From the NCBI RefSeq assembly GCF_030409315.1, contig NZ_JAUFPS010000012.1:109820-173819 (forward strand): 64,000 bases of DNA, written 5' to 3'. Positions within the stretch are counted from its first letter, which is position 1. Each line of letters begins with the position of its first letter. The notes beneath the pieces are model-generated. The model made no database searches and was not told the origin of the DNA. It saw nothing but the letters and a program-made list of their open reading frames with translations. The stretch is from Mucilaginibacter flavus (GTDB lineage Bacteria; Bacteroidota; Bacteroidia; Sphingobacteriales; Sphingobacteriaceae). Positions 52,664-61,829 of the stretch are shown here, piece after piece. The position numbers and the translations under genes were made by a program.

Positions 52664-52942
52664 ATGAGCATCAAAACAATCACCATCATAATCATCACGG
52701 TGTTGCTTACGGCAGCCCTGGCACAAAATACCGACGACGTTACGTTCGCATTTTTATTCATGAATTTCAGGATCTCCAAACTGGCCATCATGATTACCAT
52801 GACGGTGATCGGTTTCATTTTGGGCTACCTGGTTGGCCGGCCTAAAAAGGCTAAGTTTGATATAGAGGGCTACCACGACAGCATACACACCAAAGAAGAT
52901 AAAAATACACTAAGTGACGAAGACAGGGACTACATCAGCTAA
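52664..52942 (+). CDS. LapA-domain (DUF1049) small membrane protein
   Basis: 92 residues. Two membrane segments with a short loop of the LapA type: FAFLFMNFRISKLAIMITMTV, then GFILGYLVGRPKK, and a charged tail. LapA (with LapB) adjusts LpxC levels in Enterobacteria, but in Bacteroidota most members have no tested role. The ATG is preceded by an AT-rich leader. Four bases after its stop begins the dehydrogenase gene. Confidence 0.85.
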   Translation: MSIKTITIIIITVLLTAALAQNTDDVTFAFLFMNFRISKLAIMITMTVIGFILGYLVGRPKKAKFDIEGYHDSIHTKEDKNTLSDEDRDYIS

Positions 52943-52946
52943 TACT

Positions 52947-53834
52947 ATGGAAAAGAAAATCGGATTTATCGGCCTTGGCAACATGGGCATTCACATGGCC
53001 AAAAACCTCATCAGCGAGGGCTATCATTTACAGGTTTACAACCGCACCATTAACAAGGCCGACGAGATTGGCACCACCGGCTTTACCAAATGCCAAACCC
53101 CGGCCGAAGCAGCCGCCGGCGTGCCCATTGTGATCACGATGCTCTCCGAAGATTCGGTGTTGCGAGAATCGGTTGTAGGCGACGACGGAATTTTAAAAAC
53201 GCTACAGCCAAATGCTGTGCACATCTCTATGAGCACCATCTCGCCGGAAACATCTGTTGAGTTAGCGGCGGCGCACACAAAAGCAGGCAGTCATTACCTG
53301 GCATCGCCCGTGTTTGGAAGGCCCGAGGCAGCAGCCGCGAAAAAATTATTTATTTGTGTTTCCGGTCCGCAGGCGGTTAAAGATTTAGCAACACCCGTGT
53401 TGGAATGTTTAGGGCAGGCCATCCATGATTTTGGCGAAGAAATTGGCGGTGCCAACGTGGTAAAAATCGCGGGCAATTTTATGATCATGGCTTCGATGGA
53501 AATGATGGCCGAGGCTTATACCCTTGCCGAGAAGAACGGGCTCGACCGCGCGCAGGTAGCCAACTTTTTTGGCTCCACTTTATTCAACGCACCCATTTAT
53601 CAAAACTACGGCAGACTCATTGCCAACAAACAATACGAGCCCGTAGGTTTCAAGGCCAGCCTGGGCTATAAGGACGCGCGCCTGGCATTTAGATTATCGC
53701 AGGCAAGTGAGACACCCATGCCGATAGTAAACACCGTACACAGCCGCTTATTGACCGCCGTTGCCAAAGGCCTTGGCGATAAGGATTGGGTGGAAGGTTT
53801 TGGACGCGGCGTGAGCGAGGACGCGGGAATTTAA
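52947..53834 (+). CDS. 3-hydroxyisobutyrate dehydrogenase-family NAD(P)-dependent oxidoreductase
   Basis: 295 residues. Rossmann start GFIGLGNMGIHMAKNL at about 5-20, substrate-binding SMSTISPET near 100 and the catalytic Lys in KIAGNFM near 177. The group includes succinic semialdehyde, glyoxylate and imine reductases; the reaction cannot be chosen from the sequence. A frame 11 codons longer would overlap the LapA gene; I chose the ATG at 52947. Its TAA is followed at once by ATTTCGG words. Confidence 0.9.
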   Translation: MEKKIGFIGLGNMGIHMAKNLISEGYHLQVYNRTINKADEIGTTGFTKCQTPAEAAAGVPIVITMLSEDSVLRESVVGDDGILKTLQPNAVHISMSTISPETSVELAAAHTKAGSHYLASPVFGRPEAAAAKKLFICVSGPQAVKDLATPVLECLGQAIHDFGEEIGGANVVKIAGNFMIMASMEMMAEAYTLAEKNGLDRAQVANFFGSTLFNAPIYQNYGRLIANKQYEPVGFKASLGYKDARLAFRLSQASETPMPIVNTVHSRLLTAVAKGLGDKDWVEGFGRGVSEDAGI

Positions 53835-53971
53835 ATTTCGGAATTGGGATGTTCGATTTCGGATTTATTTGAATTTCGGATTTCGGAATTGTGATTTCGG
53901 ATTTATTGAGTTTTGAAAAATTTAAAAATTCAAAATAAAAAAATCCGAAATCGAAAATCCGAAATCCGATA
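53835..53971. repeat. Convergent boundary of GATTTCGG words
   Basis: After the dehydrogenase: ATTTCGGAATTGGG, GATTTCGGATTTATTTG, GAATTTCGGATTTCGG, AATTGTGATTTCGGATT. From the other side, after the TGA of ispE (53972-53974): TATCGGATTTCGGATTTTCG, then ATTTCGG. The two halves are complementary and can form a hairpin of about 40 pairs around the centre near 53915-53930. Confidence 0.8.
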
Positions 53972-54772
53972 TCAGACAAAGTACACTTCGTTCTCTTCTT
54001 TCAAAAATTCCACATCCGGCTCGTGGTCAAAAATACCGAACACGGATGCACCACTCCCGCTCATGCTGGCGTAGATGGCACCGGCCTGGTAAAGGGCTGC
54101 TTTTACGCCGCGGATCTCTACTTGGTTTTTGAAGATGGAAGTTTCAAAATCATTTTTGATATGCTTACGCCATTCGGTGATTGGCTCGTTGATCAGATCG
54201 AACAAAGAGTCTTTTACCGGCGTTGGTTTTACACCCCCGTAAGCCTCACCCGTCGACACGTGAACCGGCGGCATCACCAGCACAATTTTGTAAGCCGACA
54301 AATCGAGTTTGATATTTTCAAACTCGTCGCCTTTTTCAAAAGCATACACCGGTTTGTTCTCGATGAAGAAGGCGCAGTCCGCGCCAAGCCTGCGGGCATA
54401 GTCGGTCATCTCCTCCACAGATAATCCGAGTTTAAATTCTTCGTTCATCAACCTGATAAAAAAAGCGGCATCGGCCGAGCCACCGCCAAGCCCCGCGCCT
54501 ATCGGAATATTTTTGTGGAGGTGAATTTTTACCGGCGGCAAATCAAAATCTTTTTTGAGCATGTGATAGCCCTTCACGCAAAGATTATCCTCTGCCCTCC
54601 CCGGAATCTCAATGCCCGAAGAAGTAAAACTCAGCGCATCGCTTTTTACCACCTCCAGGGCATCCTTCAGGTTGATGGGATAAAAAATAGTTTCGAGGTT
54701 ATGGTAGCCATCCGTCCGGCGCTCTGTGATGTTAAGACCGATGTTTATTTTGGCGTTGGGGAAGATGATCAT
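53972..54772 (-). CDS. ispE: 4-diphosphocytidyl-2-C-methyl-D-erythritol kinase
   Basis: 266 residues. GHMP kinase of the MEP isoprenoid pathway. The ATP motif PIGAGLGGGSADAA is at about residues 90-103 and the C-terminal SGSGASVFGIF motif is present. Its neighbours (dehydrogenase and thyA) are unrelated in function. Both ends touch repeated words: GATTTCGG at the 3' end and CAATCAAC at the 5' end. Confidence 0.95.
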   Translation of the reverse strand: MIIFPNAKINIGLNITERRTDGYHNLETIFYPINLKDALEVVKSDALSFTSSGIEIPGRAEDNLCVKGYHMLKKDFDLPPVKIHLHKNIPIGAGLGGGSADAAFFIRLMNEEFKLGLSVEEMTDYARRLGADCAFFIENKPVYAFEKGDEFENIKLDLSAYKIVLVMPPVHVSTGEAYGGVKPTPVKDSLFDLINEPITEWRKHIKNDFETSIFKNQVEIRGVKAALYQAGAIYASMSGSGASVFGIFDHEPDVEFLKEENEVYFV

Positions 54773-55137
54773 TTGTTTTTGGTTGATTGGGTTGACTAAG
54801 CTGGATTGAGTTGATTGAGTTGGATTAAGTTGAATGAGTTATTGTTTTTACCTGTTTTTACAAATTTCATTTTTTGATTAACTTTCAATTAAACTTGCTA
54901 AGGCTTCTAAACCTAATCAACCCATTCAACTTAATCCAACTTAATCAACCCAGATACTCGCCCCAAAGTTATCACGAATGATTAACAAACCTCTATTTTT
55001 GCACATCTTTAGGATTGTTAGCGATGATTATTTTTCTTTGCCTTTTAGAAATGTTCACTGGTTTATTGGTTCATTGAATTTTTAGGGTATCAACCTAATC
55101 AACTCAATCAACCTAATCAACCTAATCAACCAAAATA
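54773..55137. repeat. Divergent boundary of AATCAACC words before ispE and thyA
   Basis: Directly before the thyA ATG: CTAATCAACCTAATCAACC. Read on the minus strand before the ispE ATG: CAACCCAATCAACC, with further TCAATCAACTCAATCC and TTAATCCAACT words. Both therefore have AATCAACC in the sense of the following gene, and the two sides are inverted to each other. The middle holds ATTAACAAACCTC-type AT-rich sequence and no gene. These 365 bases must contain both promoters. Confidence 0.75.
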
Positions 55138-55959
55138 ATGAAACAGTATCTCGATTTGATGAAGCATGTATTGGAAACCGGCGCGCAAAAGCACGACAGG
55201 ACGGGTACCGGTACAGTGAGTGTGTTTGGCTACCAGATGCGTTTCAACCTCAAAGAGGGCTTCCCGATGGTGACCACCAAAAAGCTGCACCTTAAATCCA
55301 TCATCCATGAGTTGATATGGTTTTTGAGCGGCGATAGTAATATTCGCTACCTGAAAGAAAATGGCGTGCGTATTTGGGACGAGTGGGCCGATGCCGATGG
55401 CAACCTCGGGCCGGTGTACGGTGTGCAGTGGCGTTCATGGCCTACGCCGGATGGCGGCCACATTGACCAGATTGCCCAGGTAGTTAACCAAATCAAAAAC
55501 AACCCCGATTCGCGCCGCATGATTGTATCGGCATGGAACGTTGCCGAGGTTAATCAAATGGCGCTGCCTCCCTGCCACAGCTTATTCCAGTTTTATGTGG
55601 AACCTGCTGATGCTGCAAAGGGCGAAACCAAAGGCAAGCTTTCGTGCCAGTTGTACCAACGCAGCGCCGATATATTTTTGGGCGTGCCTTTCAATATTGC
55701 CTCATACGCCCTGCTTACCATGATGGTGGCCCAGGTTTGCGATTTGGATTACGGCGACTTTATCCACACCCTTGGCGATGCCCACCTGTACAACAATCAC
55801 CTGGAGCAAGTGAACCTGCAACTAAGCCGCGAGCCAAGACCATTGCCAACCATGAAAATCAACCCCAACGTAAAAGACATCTTCGGTTTCAAGTTTGAAG
55901 ATTTCACTTTGGAGAATTATGATCCGCATCCGCATATCAAGGGGGTAGTGGCGGTGTAG
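55138..55959 (+). CDS. thyA: Thymidylate synthase
   Basis: 273 residues. Converts dUMP and methylene-THF to dTMP and dihydrofolate. The catalytic cysteine is Cys146 in [11 protein letters not shown], the folate- and dUMP-binding HDRTGTGT is at 19-26 and the final stretch ends GVVAV. About nine residues (AKGETKGKL region) are longer than in E. coli. dihydrofolate reductase (folA) is encoded 490 bases downstream and recycles the dihydrofolate produced. Confidence 0.97.
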   Translation: MKQYLDLMKHVLETGAQKHDRTGTGTVSVFGYQMRFNLKEGFPMVTTKKLHLKSIIHELIWFLSGDSNIRYLKENGVRIWDEWADADGNLGPVYGVQWRSWPTPDGGHIDQIAQVVNQIKNNPDSRRMIVSAWNVAEVNQMALPPCHSLFQFYVEPADAAKGETKGKLSCQLYQRSADIFLGVPFNIASYALLTMMVAQVCDLDYGDFIHTLGDAHLYNNHLEQVNLQLSREPRPLPTMKINPNVKDIFGFKFEDFTLENYDPHPHIKGVVAV

Positions 55960-56012
55960 TCATTTGCTGCGCGTCATTTGTCTCAGGTCATTTAGTCATT
56001 TTTTGTTTTCGA
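55957..56012 (+). repeat. End-words of thyA (GTCATTT), left arm of the S23-gene inverted repeat
   Basis: Beginning in the thyA TAG: TAGTCATTTGC, GCGTCATTTGTC, AGGTCATTTAGTCATTTTTTG. Complementary to the AATGACCTAATGACT words at 56411-56440, so the four-helix-bundle gene sits inside the loop. Confidence 0.7.
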
Positions 56013-56021
56013 TACTTTGAT

Positions 56022-56387
56022 ATGAGTAACCGGATAGAGGATCTGGAAATTTATAACCTGTCTGCGGTATTTGCTCATCAGGTGTGGGCGCTTGTTATCA
56101 CGTGGGATTATTTTGCAAAAGATACTATCGTTAAGCAATTGGTTCGCTCTTCCGATTCTATCAGCGCTAACATAGCCGAAGGCTTTGGAAGATTCCATTA
56201 CAAGGAAAACAAAAACTTCTGCTATTTTAGCAGAGGCTCAATAATCGAAACCAAAACGTGGCTAATCAAATCGGAACAACGAAATTTGATATCTGCCGAA
56301 CAATTTCAATCATTGATCCAACAACTGGAAACAATTCATCTAAAATTAAACATCTACATAAAATTCATTGGAAATGTCAAAAAGTAA
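56022..56387 (+). CDS. Four-helix-bundle protein (S23 / 23S rRNA intervening-sequence protein family)
   Basis: 121 residues. The four amphipathic helices and the family sequences LVRSSDSISANIAEGFGRF and ISAEQFQSLIQQLETI identify the S23/IVP family, best known from rRNA intervening sequences and related to the Avd protein of diversity-generating retroelements. Here it is in a protein-coding region between thyA and folA, enclosed by complementary GTCATTT and AATGAC words. No reverse transcriptase or rRNA is nearby. Function unknown. Confidence 0.88.
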   Translation: MSNRIEDLEIYNLSAVFAHQVWALVITWDYFAKDTIVKQLVRSSDSISANIAEGFGRFHYKENKNFCYFSRGSIIETKTWLIKSEQRNLISAEQFQSLIQQLETIHLKLNIYIKFIGNVKK

Positions 56388-56410
56388 AAATCATAAAGCC
56401 AACATACAGG

Positions 56411-56444
56411 CTAATGACCTAATGACTCAATGACTCAATGACAT
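56411..56444 (+). repeat. Start-words of folA, right arm of the S23-gene inverted repeat
   Basis: CTAATGACCTAATGACTC, AATGACTCAATGAC, directly before the folA start region. The same words occur before rfaE1 (AATGACC, AATGACT). They are the reverse complement of the words after thyA. Confidence 0.7.
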
Positions 56445-56449
56445 GAAAT

Positions 56450-56932
56450 ATGATCACATCTATCATAGTGGCTACGGCCAAAAATAACGCCATCGGTAAA
56501 GACAATAAATTACTCTGGTACCTGCCCAACGATCTTAAACATTTTAAAGATGTAACCACCGGGCATTCGGTGATTATGGGGCGCAAAACATTTGAGTCGG
56601 TGGGTAAGCCGCTACCTAAGCGCCGTAACATTGTGGTTACGCGGCAAGCCATCAGCATTGAAGGTTGCGAGGTAGTAACTTCAATTGAAGCTGCGCTGGC
56701 GCTTTGTGCCGATGAGGACGAAGTGTTTATTGTTGGCGGGGCCGAGATTTACAAACAGTCTGTCCCGTTAACAGACCGCATTTATTTAACAAAGGTTGAC
56801 CAGGATTTTGAGGGCGACACTTTTTTCCCGGAACTGACTGCTGCGGAGTGGGAAGAAACCGAACGCGAAAATTTTGAGCCGGATGACAAAAACAAGTTGA
56901 AGTATTCGTTCATAACACTTGAACGTCGCTAA
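56450..56932 (+). CDS. folA: Dihydrofolate reductase
   Basis: 160 residues. Reduces dihydrofolate to tetrahydrofolate with NADPH. The substrate-binding WYLPNDLKHFK segment includes Trp23 and Asp28, and GRKTFESVG and the VGGAEIYKQS segment are typical. It serves the thyA reaction. The start ATG at 56450 follows the repeated AATGAC words directly. Confidence 0.96.
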   Translation: MITSIIVATAKNNAIGKDNKLLWYLPNDLKHFKDVTTGHSVIMGRKTFESVGKPLPKRRNIVVTRQAISIEGCEVVTSIEAALALCADEDEVFIVGGAEIYKQSVPLTDRIYLTKVDQDFEGDTFFPELTAAEWEETERENFEPDDKNKLKYSFITLERR

Positions 56933-56966
56933 CATTTTTTGTCATCAATTTGTTTTAATTTAAAAT

Positions 56967-56995
56967 TTTGTGCTTGCGAAATTTTATTAGATTTG
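56967..56995 (+). promoter_or_regulatory. Candidate promoter of secDF
   Basis: TTTG (56967-56970), 17 bases, then TAGATTTG (56988-56995), an exact fit to the Bacteroidota -33/-7 arrangement. The leader would be about 45 bases. Confidence 0.6.
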
Positions 56996-57047
56996 CCGTC
57001 TTATTAAAAAAAGCTTATAAACTAATTAATTACATATTACAAATTCG

Positions 57048-60029
57048 ATGCAAGGTAAAGGGGTTATTAAATTTTTCGCCATTCTGCTGGCAGTTGTATG
57101 CTTATACCAGCTGTCATTTACATGGGTGGCCCAAAAAGTTGAGAGTGATGCCATGGCGATCGCAAAGGGAAATCCTGAAAAGTATCAGGCTTACCTGGAC
57201 TCAATGTCTACACAACCGGTATATCCGATATTAAAACACACGTACGCTTACGCGCTACAAAGGAAACTTGCATTAGGCCTGGATTTAAAGGGTGGTATGA
57301 ACGTTACCATGCAAATTCAACTGGATGAGCTGGTACGTAAAATTGCCAACAACAATCCTGATGTTACGTTTAACCAGGCTTTAGCAAATGCCGACAAATT
57401 GCAGGCTGATGCAAAAACCAGCCAAAAAGATTACATCGCGTTATTTGTTAGTGAGTATGAAAAATTAAATCCGGATGGTAAACTGGCTGCTATTTTTTCA
57501 ACAAAAGATAACCAGGACCACTTAAAGTTTAACGCTTCAAACAGCGAAGTTGAAACTTACCTGAAAGATTTGGCTAATACAGCGGTAAAACAATCGTTCA
57601 CCGTTTTAAACACACGTATCAACCAGTTTGGTGTAACCCAGCCTAACATTCAGTTAGAGGCGAGTTCAAACCGTATCCTGATTGAATTACCTGGTGTTAA
57701 AGAACCAGATCGCGTTCGTAAATTATTATCAGGTTCGGCAAAGCTTGAATTTTATCAAACATTTGATAACAGCGAAGCTTACCAAACCATAATTGCTGTT
57801 GATAATCTTTTTGCTGCAAAAAATAAAACTGTAAAAACCGATACATCGAAAGCAACTGCCGCGGTAGCTGCAAAAACCGATACTGCTGCAAAAGCAGGTT
57901 CGTTATTGAGCAAGGTTCAAAAAAATGCCGCTAAAGACACATCGGCTGCCGCACTTAACAGCAAATCACAATTGGCATCATTACACCCGTTGTTGTCTGT
58001 AATGTCGTTAAACGTTTTCCCTAACGCAAACGGTCAGCAGTCATTGGGTCAGGGCCCGGTTGTTGGTTACGCTTTATTGAAAGATACCGCTAAAGTTAAT
58101 TCATACCTGCATAGCGCGTTGGTTAAATCAGTTATACCGCGCAACATGAAATTCCTTTGGGATGTAAAACCTTTAAAGGATGCTAAACAAAAAGCATTTG
58201 CTTTATACGCTATTAAATTAAGCGGCGCCGAAAACGGCCCTGTATTATCTGGCGATGTTATTAATGATGCCAACCCGGATATTGATCAAAAAGGCAGCCC
58301 TGAAGTAAGAATGGTGATGAACTCACAAGGTGCCGAAAAATGGCGCGTGATCACTGCCGAAGCTGCTGCAGCAACCAATAAGAGGGCTATCGCCATCGTG
58401 TTGGACGATAACGTATACTCTGCTCCTAACGTTCAAAATGAAATTTCTGGTGGTGTATCATCAATATCAGGAAGCTTTACACAAGAAGATACCAGGGATT
58501 TGGCCAACGTGTTAAAGGCTGGTCGCTTGCCTGCTCCGGCACATATCGTGTCTGAAGAAATTGTTGGTCCGTCATTAGGTCAGGAGGCCATCACTGCCGG
58601 TATTACCTCAAGTATCCTTGGTTTAGTAGTGGTATTGATCTTCATGATCGCTTACTACAATCGTGCGGGTACTGTAGCGGTAGTTGCGGTAATCATCAAC
58701 ATCTTCTTCCTGATGGGCGTATTAACCAGCTTAGGTGCTGTGTTAACTGTACCAGGTATCGCGGGTATCGTGTTAACGCTCGGTATCGCGGTGGATGCCA
58801 ACGTATTGGTTTACGAACGTGTACGTGAAGAACTTGCTTTAGGCAAATCATTAAAAATTGCCGTAGCCGATGGTTTCAAACACGCGTTACCTTCAATCCT
58901 GGATTCGCAGATCAGTACATTCCTTACCGGTTTAATCCTGTTCATCTTTGGTTCGGGCCCAATCCAGGGTTTTGCTACCACATTGATGATCGGTATCGTA
59001 ACTTCATTGTTCTGTTCACTGTTGATCTCAAGGGTTATATTTGAGTGGATGTTGGACAAAAACATGGAGATCAAATTCAGCAATCCATGGAGTTCACATA
59101 CCTTCAAAAATGCAAACTTCGCGTTTGTTAAAAACCGTTTCAAGTTTTATATTTTCTCTGGTTTATTCATTCTTGCTGGTTTAATTTCAATTGCAACCCG
59201 CGGATTTACTTACGGTGTGGATTTTGAAGGCGGACGTAACTTTATTGTTAAGTTCCCTAATAAAACTGTAACCACCGGTCAAATACATGATGCTATTGAT
59301 GCAACATTAGGTCGTGGTACCGAGGTTAAAACTTTAGGTACAGATAAAATCAGTATCACTACCAACTACCTGATTAAGGAAAACAATACCGCGGCTGATG
59401 CAAAAGTAAGAAGCACCCTGGTACAGGCTTTAGGTACAAAAGCAGAAACTAAAATTTCTGACAGCGACATTTTAGGTGGAGCCAAAGTAAGCGCAACCAT
59501 TGCCGATGAGTTAAAAACATCAGCTGTGTATACGGTATTGTTCGCCATCTTCGTGATCTCGGCTTATATCTTAATCCGTTTCCGCAAATGGCAGTTTAGC
59601 TTAGGCGCGATGATCGCGACAGCGCATGATGCCTTGTTAGTACTTTCATTCTTCTCTTTATTCAATGGCTTATTACCATTCTCATTGGATATCGACCAGG
59701 CGTTTATCGCGGCTATCCTAACCGTTATTGGTTACTCTATCAACGATACCGTGGTAGTATTTGACAGGATACGTGAGTTCCTTGCTCATAAAAATAAAGA
59801 CGAGAATACCGAAGACGTTATCAACAAAGCGATTAACAGTACATTAAGCCGTACTATTATCACCGCTTTAACGGTAATCTTCGTATTGATCGTATTATTC
59901 TTATTTGGTGGCGACGTAATTAAAGGTTTCTCCTTTGCATTATTGATCGGTGTTATTTTTGGTACATATTCGTCTATCTGCGTGGCAACACCAGTTATCG
60001 TCGACTTTGGAAAAAAAGACCTCAAATAA
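57048..60029 (+). CDS. secDF: Protein translocase SecDF, fused
   Basis: 993 residues. SecD and SecF are separate proteins in E. coli and fused here, as in Bacteroidota. The SecD half has the first periplasmic P1 domain (ALGLDLKGG at about 75) and a Lys/Ala-rich insertion near 255-310; the SecF half starts at about 715 (FTYGVDFEGG) and each half has six membrane segments. Uses the proton gradient to pull exported proteins. Downstream is a strong terminator. Confidence 0.95.
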   Translation: MQGKGVIKFFAILLAVVCLYQLSFTWVAQKVESDAMAIAKGNPEKYQAYLDSMSTQPVYPILKHTYAYALQRKLALGLDLKGGMNVTMQIQLDELVRKIANNNPDVTFNQALANADKLQADAKTSQKDYIALFVSEYEKLNPDGKLAAIFSTKDNQDHLKFNASNSEVETYLKDLANTAVKQSFTVLNTRINQFGVTQPNIQLEASSNRILIELPGVKEPDRVRKLLSGSAKLEFYQTFDNSEAYQTIIAVDNLFAAKNKTVKTDTSKATAAVAAKTDTAAKAGSLLSKVQKNAAKDTSAAALNSKSQLASLHPLLSVMSLNVFPNANGQQSLGQGPVVGYALLKDTAKVNSYLHSALVKSVIPRNMKFLWDVKPLKDAKQKAFALYAIKLSGAENGPVLSGDVINDANPDIDQKGSPEVRMVMNSQGAEKWRVITAEAAAATNKRAIAIVLDDNVYSAPNVQNEISGGVSSISGSFTQEDTRDLANVLKAGRLPAPAHIVSEEIVGPSLGQEAITAGITSSILGLVVVLIFMIAYYNRAGTVAVVAVIINIFFLMGVLTSLGAVLTVPGIAGIVLTLGIAVDANVLVYERVREELALGKSLKIAVADGFKHALPSILDSQISTFLTGLILFIFGSGPIQGFATTLMIGIVTSLFCSLLISRVIFEWMLDKNMEIKFSNPWSSHTFKNANFAFVKNRFKFYIFSGLFILAGLISIATRGFTYGVDFEGGRNFIVKFPNKTVTTGQIHDAIDATLGRGTEVKTLGTDKISITTNYLIKENNTAADAKVRSTLVQALGTKAETKISDSDILGGAKVSATIADELKTSAVYTVLFAIFVISAYILIRFRKWQFSLGAMIATAHDALLVLSFFSLFNGLLPFSLDIDQAFIAAILTVIGYSINDTVVVFDRIREFLAHKNKDENTEDVINKAINSTLSRTIITALTVIFVLIVLFLFGGDVIKGFSFALLIGVIFGTYSSICVATPVIVDFGKKDLK

Positions 60030-60047
60030 AAATAATCTAAAATTATC

Positions 60048-60081
60048 AAAAAGGCTCCAAAGTAAATTTGGGGCCTTTTTT
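60048..60081 (+). terminator. Intrinsic terminator of secDF
   Basis: AAAAAGGC, CCAAA and the complements TTTGG, GCCTTTTT around a short loop, ending in a run of Ts. Confidence 0.85.
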
Positions 60082-60347
60082 GTTTCGATGTGAATTAGAG
60101 ATCACCTTAAAATCCGGCTTTAAATGCTTCTTTATCACTATTTAAAAGATACAAATCATCGGACAGATGGGGTTGCAAATGGCGTATAATGAGGGTATAA
60201 TTGCAGTGAAAATAACCCCATCATATTAGCCGCGGCACGGCTATTGTTGATAGCACCCCAAAAGCTTTTTTGCTTTGGCTATTTAAACAGAAAAGAAGCG
60301 TAAGTATACGCTCCTGTATTATTTAATAACATTCATACTCCCTGTAT
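60082..60347. other. Gene-free region with possible structured element before ndh
   Basis: 266 bases. GATGGGGTT (60166-60174) and AACCCCATC (60214-60222) are exact complements with TTGCA and TGCAA-like bases inside the arms. A second small hairpin, AGCGTA / TACGCT, lies at 60297-60312. This may be an RNA leader of ndh or a terminator of unknown orientation. No exact TAnnTTTG was found. Confidence 0.4.
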
Positions 60348-61661
60348 ATGAACACATCAGATAGCTCAAAATTCCCATTAGTAGTTATAGTAGGCGGCGG
60401 TTTTGGCGGCCTGCAGGTAGCCAAAAAACTGGCAGATAAACCGGTAAATGTTTTAATGCTGGATAAGCATAATTACCACACCTTTCAGCCCCTGTTATAC
60501 CAGGTGGCCATGGGTGGGCTCGAATCAGAGTCGATAGCGTTTTCATTGCGTAAAAACTTTGATAGCCAAAAAAACTTCCGCTTTAGGATAGCCGAAGTAT
60601 TAAAAGTTAATGCCGGTAAAAACACCATTGAAACCACCATTGGCGAAATAGCTTACGATTACCTGGTGCTTGCAACGGGATCGACCACCAATTTTTTTGG
60701 CAATAAAGAGATTGAAAAATTTGCAATGCCCATGAAGTCTATTCCGGAAGCGCTCAACCTGCGTTATTCGGTTTTGCAAAATATTGAGGAGGCGCTTTTA
60801 AAACCATCAAGGGAAGAGCGCGAGCCTTACCTCACATTCGTGTTAGTTGGTGCCGGCCCTACCGGCGTTGAGTTATCAGGTTCATTGGCCGAGTTGCGCA
60901 ACCACGTATTAAACAAGGATTATCCCGAACTTAAAAAAGAAGACATGAAGGTTTACCTGGTAGACTTTTTGCCGAAAGTACTGGGACCGTTTTCTGACCA
61001 GGCATCGGCTGCGGCTAAAGAGTTTTTAACCAAAATGGGTGTTGAAGTACTATTAGGTGTTAAGGTGGAAAGCTACGATGGTAACGAGATTAAATTTGAA
61101 GGTGGTAAAACCATCCGCACCAAAACGGTGATCTGGAGTGCAGGCGTAATGGGCGTAGTGCCCGAAGGTATTGATAAAGGCAATATAGAACGCGGTAACC
61201 GCATTAAGGTAGATAGCGTTTGCCGGGTAATTGGCACCAGCAATATCTTTGCGATTGGCGATGTAGCAGCCATGATTACCGACGAAACGCCCAAGGGGCA
61301 CCCAGGCGTGGCACAGGTAGCCATACAAATGGGCGCGCACGTAGGTAAAACCATTATACAGCTTATCACTAATGAACCTACCGCGCCGTTCAAATACTTT
61401 GATAAAGGATCATTGGCCACCATCGGGAGGAATAAAGCGGTTGCCGATCTGGGCAAAATCAGGTTCCAGGGATTTTTTGCATGGCTGGTGTGGATGTTTG
61501 TACACCTGATATCGCTTTTAGGAGGCCGTAACAAGGTTATTGTGTTCATCAACTGGATATCAAGCTACATCAACTACAATGGCGGCACAAGGCTTATCAT
61601 CCGCAAATTTGAACGCGAAGGACTCACCGAGGAAGAACACTTGCCGGTGACGGTGGATTGA
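60348..61661 (+). CDS. ndh: Type II NADH dehydrogenase (NDH-2)
   Basis: 437 residues. Transfers electrons from NADH to quinone without pumping protons. FAD-binding GGGFGGLQVAKKL is at about 14-26, NAD-binding VGAGPTGVELSGSLAEL near 170 and the second FAD motif FAIGDVA near 300. A C-terminal membrane-binding amphipathic segment follows (FFAWLVWMFVHLISLLGG). Its TGA is followed directly by nine copies of TAGTGAG. Confidence 0.94.
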   Translation: MNTSDSSKFPLVVIVGGGFGGLQVAKKLADKPVNVLMLDKHNYHTFQPLLYQVAMGGLESESIAFSLRKNFDSQKNFRFRIAEVLKVNAGKNTIETTIGEIAYDYLVLATGSTTNFFGNKEIEKFAMPMKSIPEALNLRYSVLQNIEEALLKPSREEREPYLTFVLVGAGPTGVELSGSLAELRNHVLNKDYPELKKEDMKVYLVDFLPKVLGPFSDQASAAAKEFLTKMGVEVLLGVKVESYDGNEIKFEGGKTIRTKTVIWSAGVMGVVPEGIDKGNIERGNRIKVDSVCRVIGTSNIFAIGDVAAMITDETPKGHPGVAQVAIQMGAHVGKTIIQLITNEPTAPFKYFDKGSLATIGRNKAVADLGKIRFQGFFAWLVWMFVHLISLLGGRNKVIVFINWISSYINYNGGTRLIIRKFEREGLTEEEHLPVTVD

Positions 61662-61724
61662 TAGTGAGTAGTGAGTAGTGAGTAGTGAGTAGTGAGTAGT
61701 GAGTAGTGAGTAGTGAGTAGTGAG
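61662..61724 (+). repeat. Nine exact tandem copies of TAGTGAG after ndh
   Basis: Begins at the base after the ndh TGA and runs 63 bases without an error. Seven bases per unit means that the TAG and TGA in each unit are placed in all three frames in turn, so any read-through would end quickly. ACTCATCACTC-type words before the next gene are partly complementary. Confidence 0.95.
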
Positions 61725-61829
61725 TAAAAACTTATTAGGCGTTTATATTGTTTTGAAGTTATCATTAAATTATTCAGAACTTTGATTTAGGTATTTGGGA
61801 CCTAACTCAAAACTCATCACTCAAAACTC

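Noticed and set aside
56022..56387. Intervening sequence of an rRNA gene
   Set aside because: No rRNA sequence is adjacent; the flanks are thyA and folA.
61662..61724. CRISPR array
   Set aside because: The units are seven bases long and have no spacers.
61574..61765. Minus-strand frame with a repeated SLLTTHY peptide
   Set aside because: It is only the translation of the TAGTGAG tandem repeat and runs into ndh.
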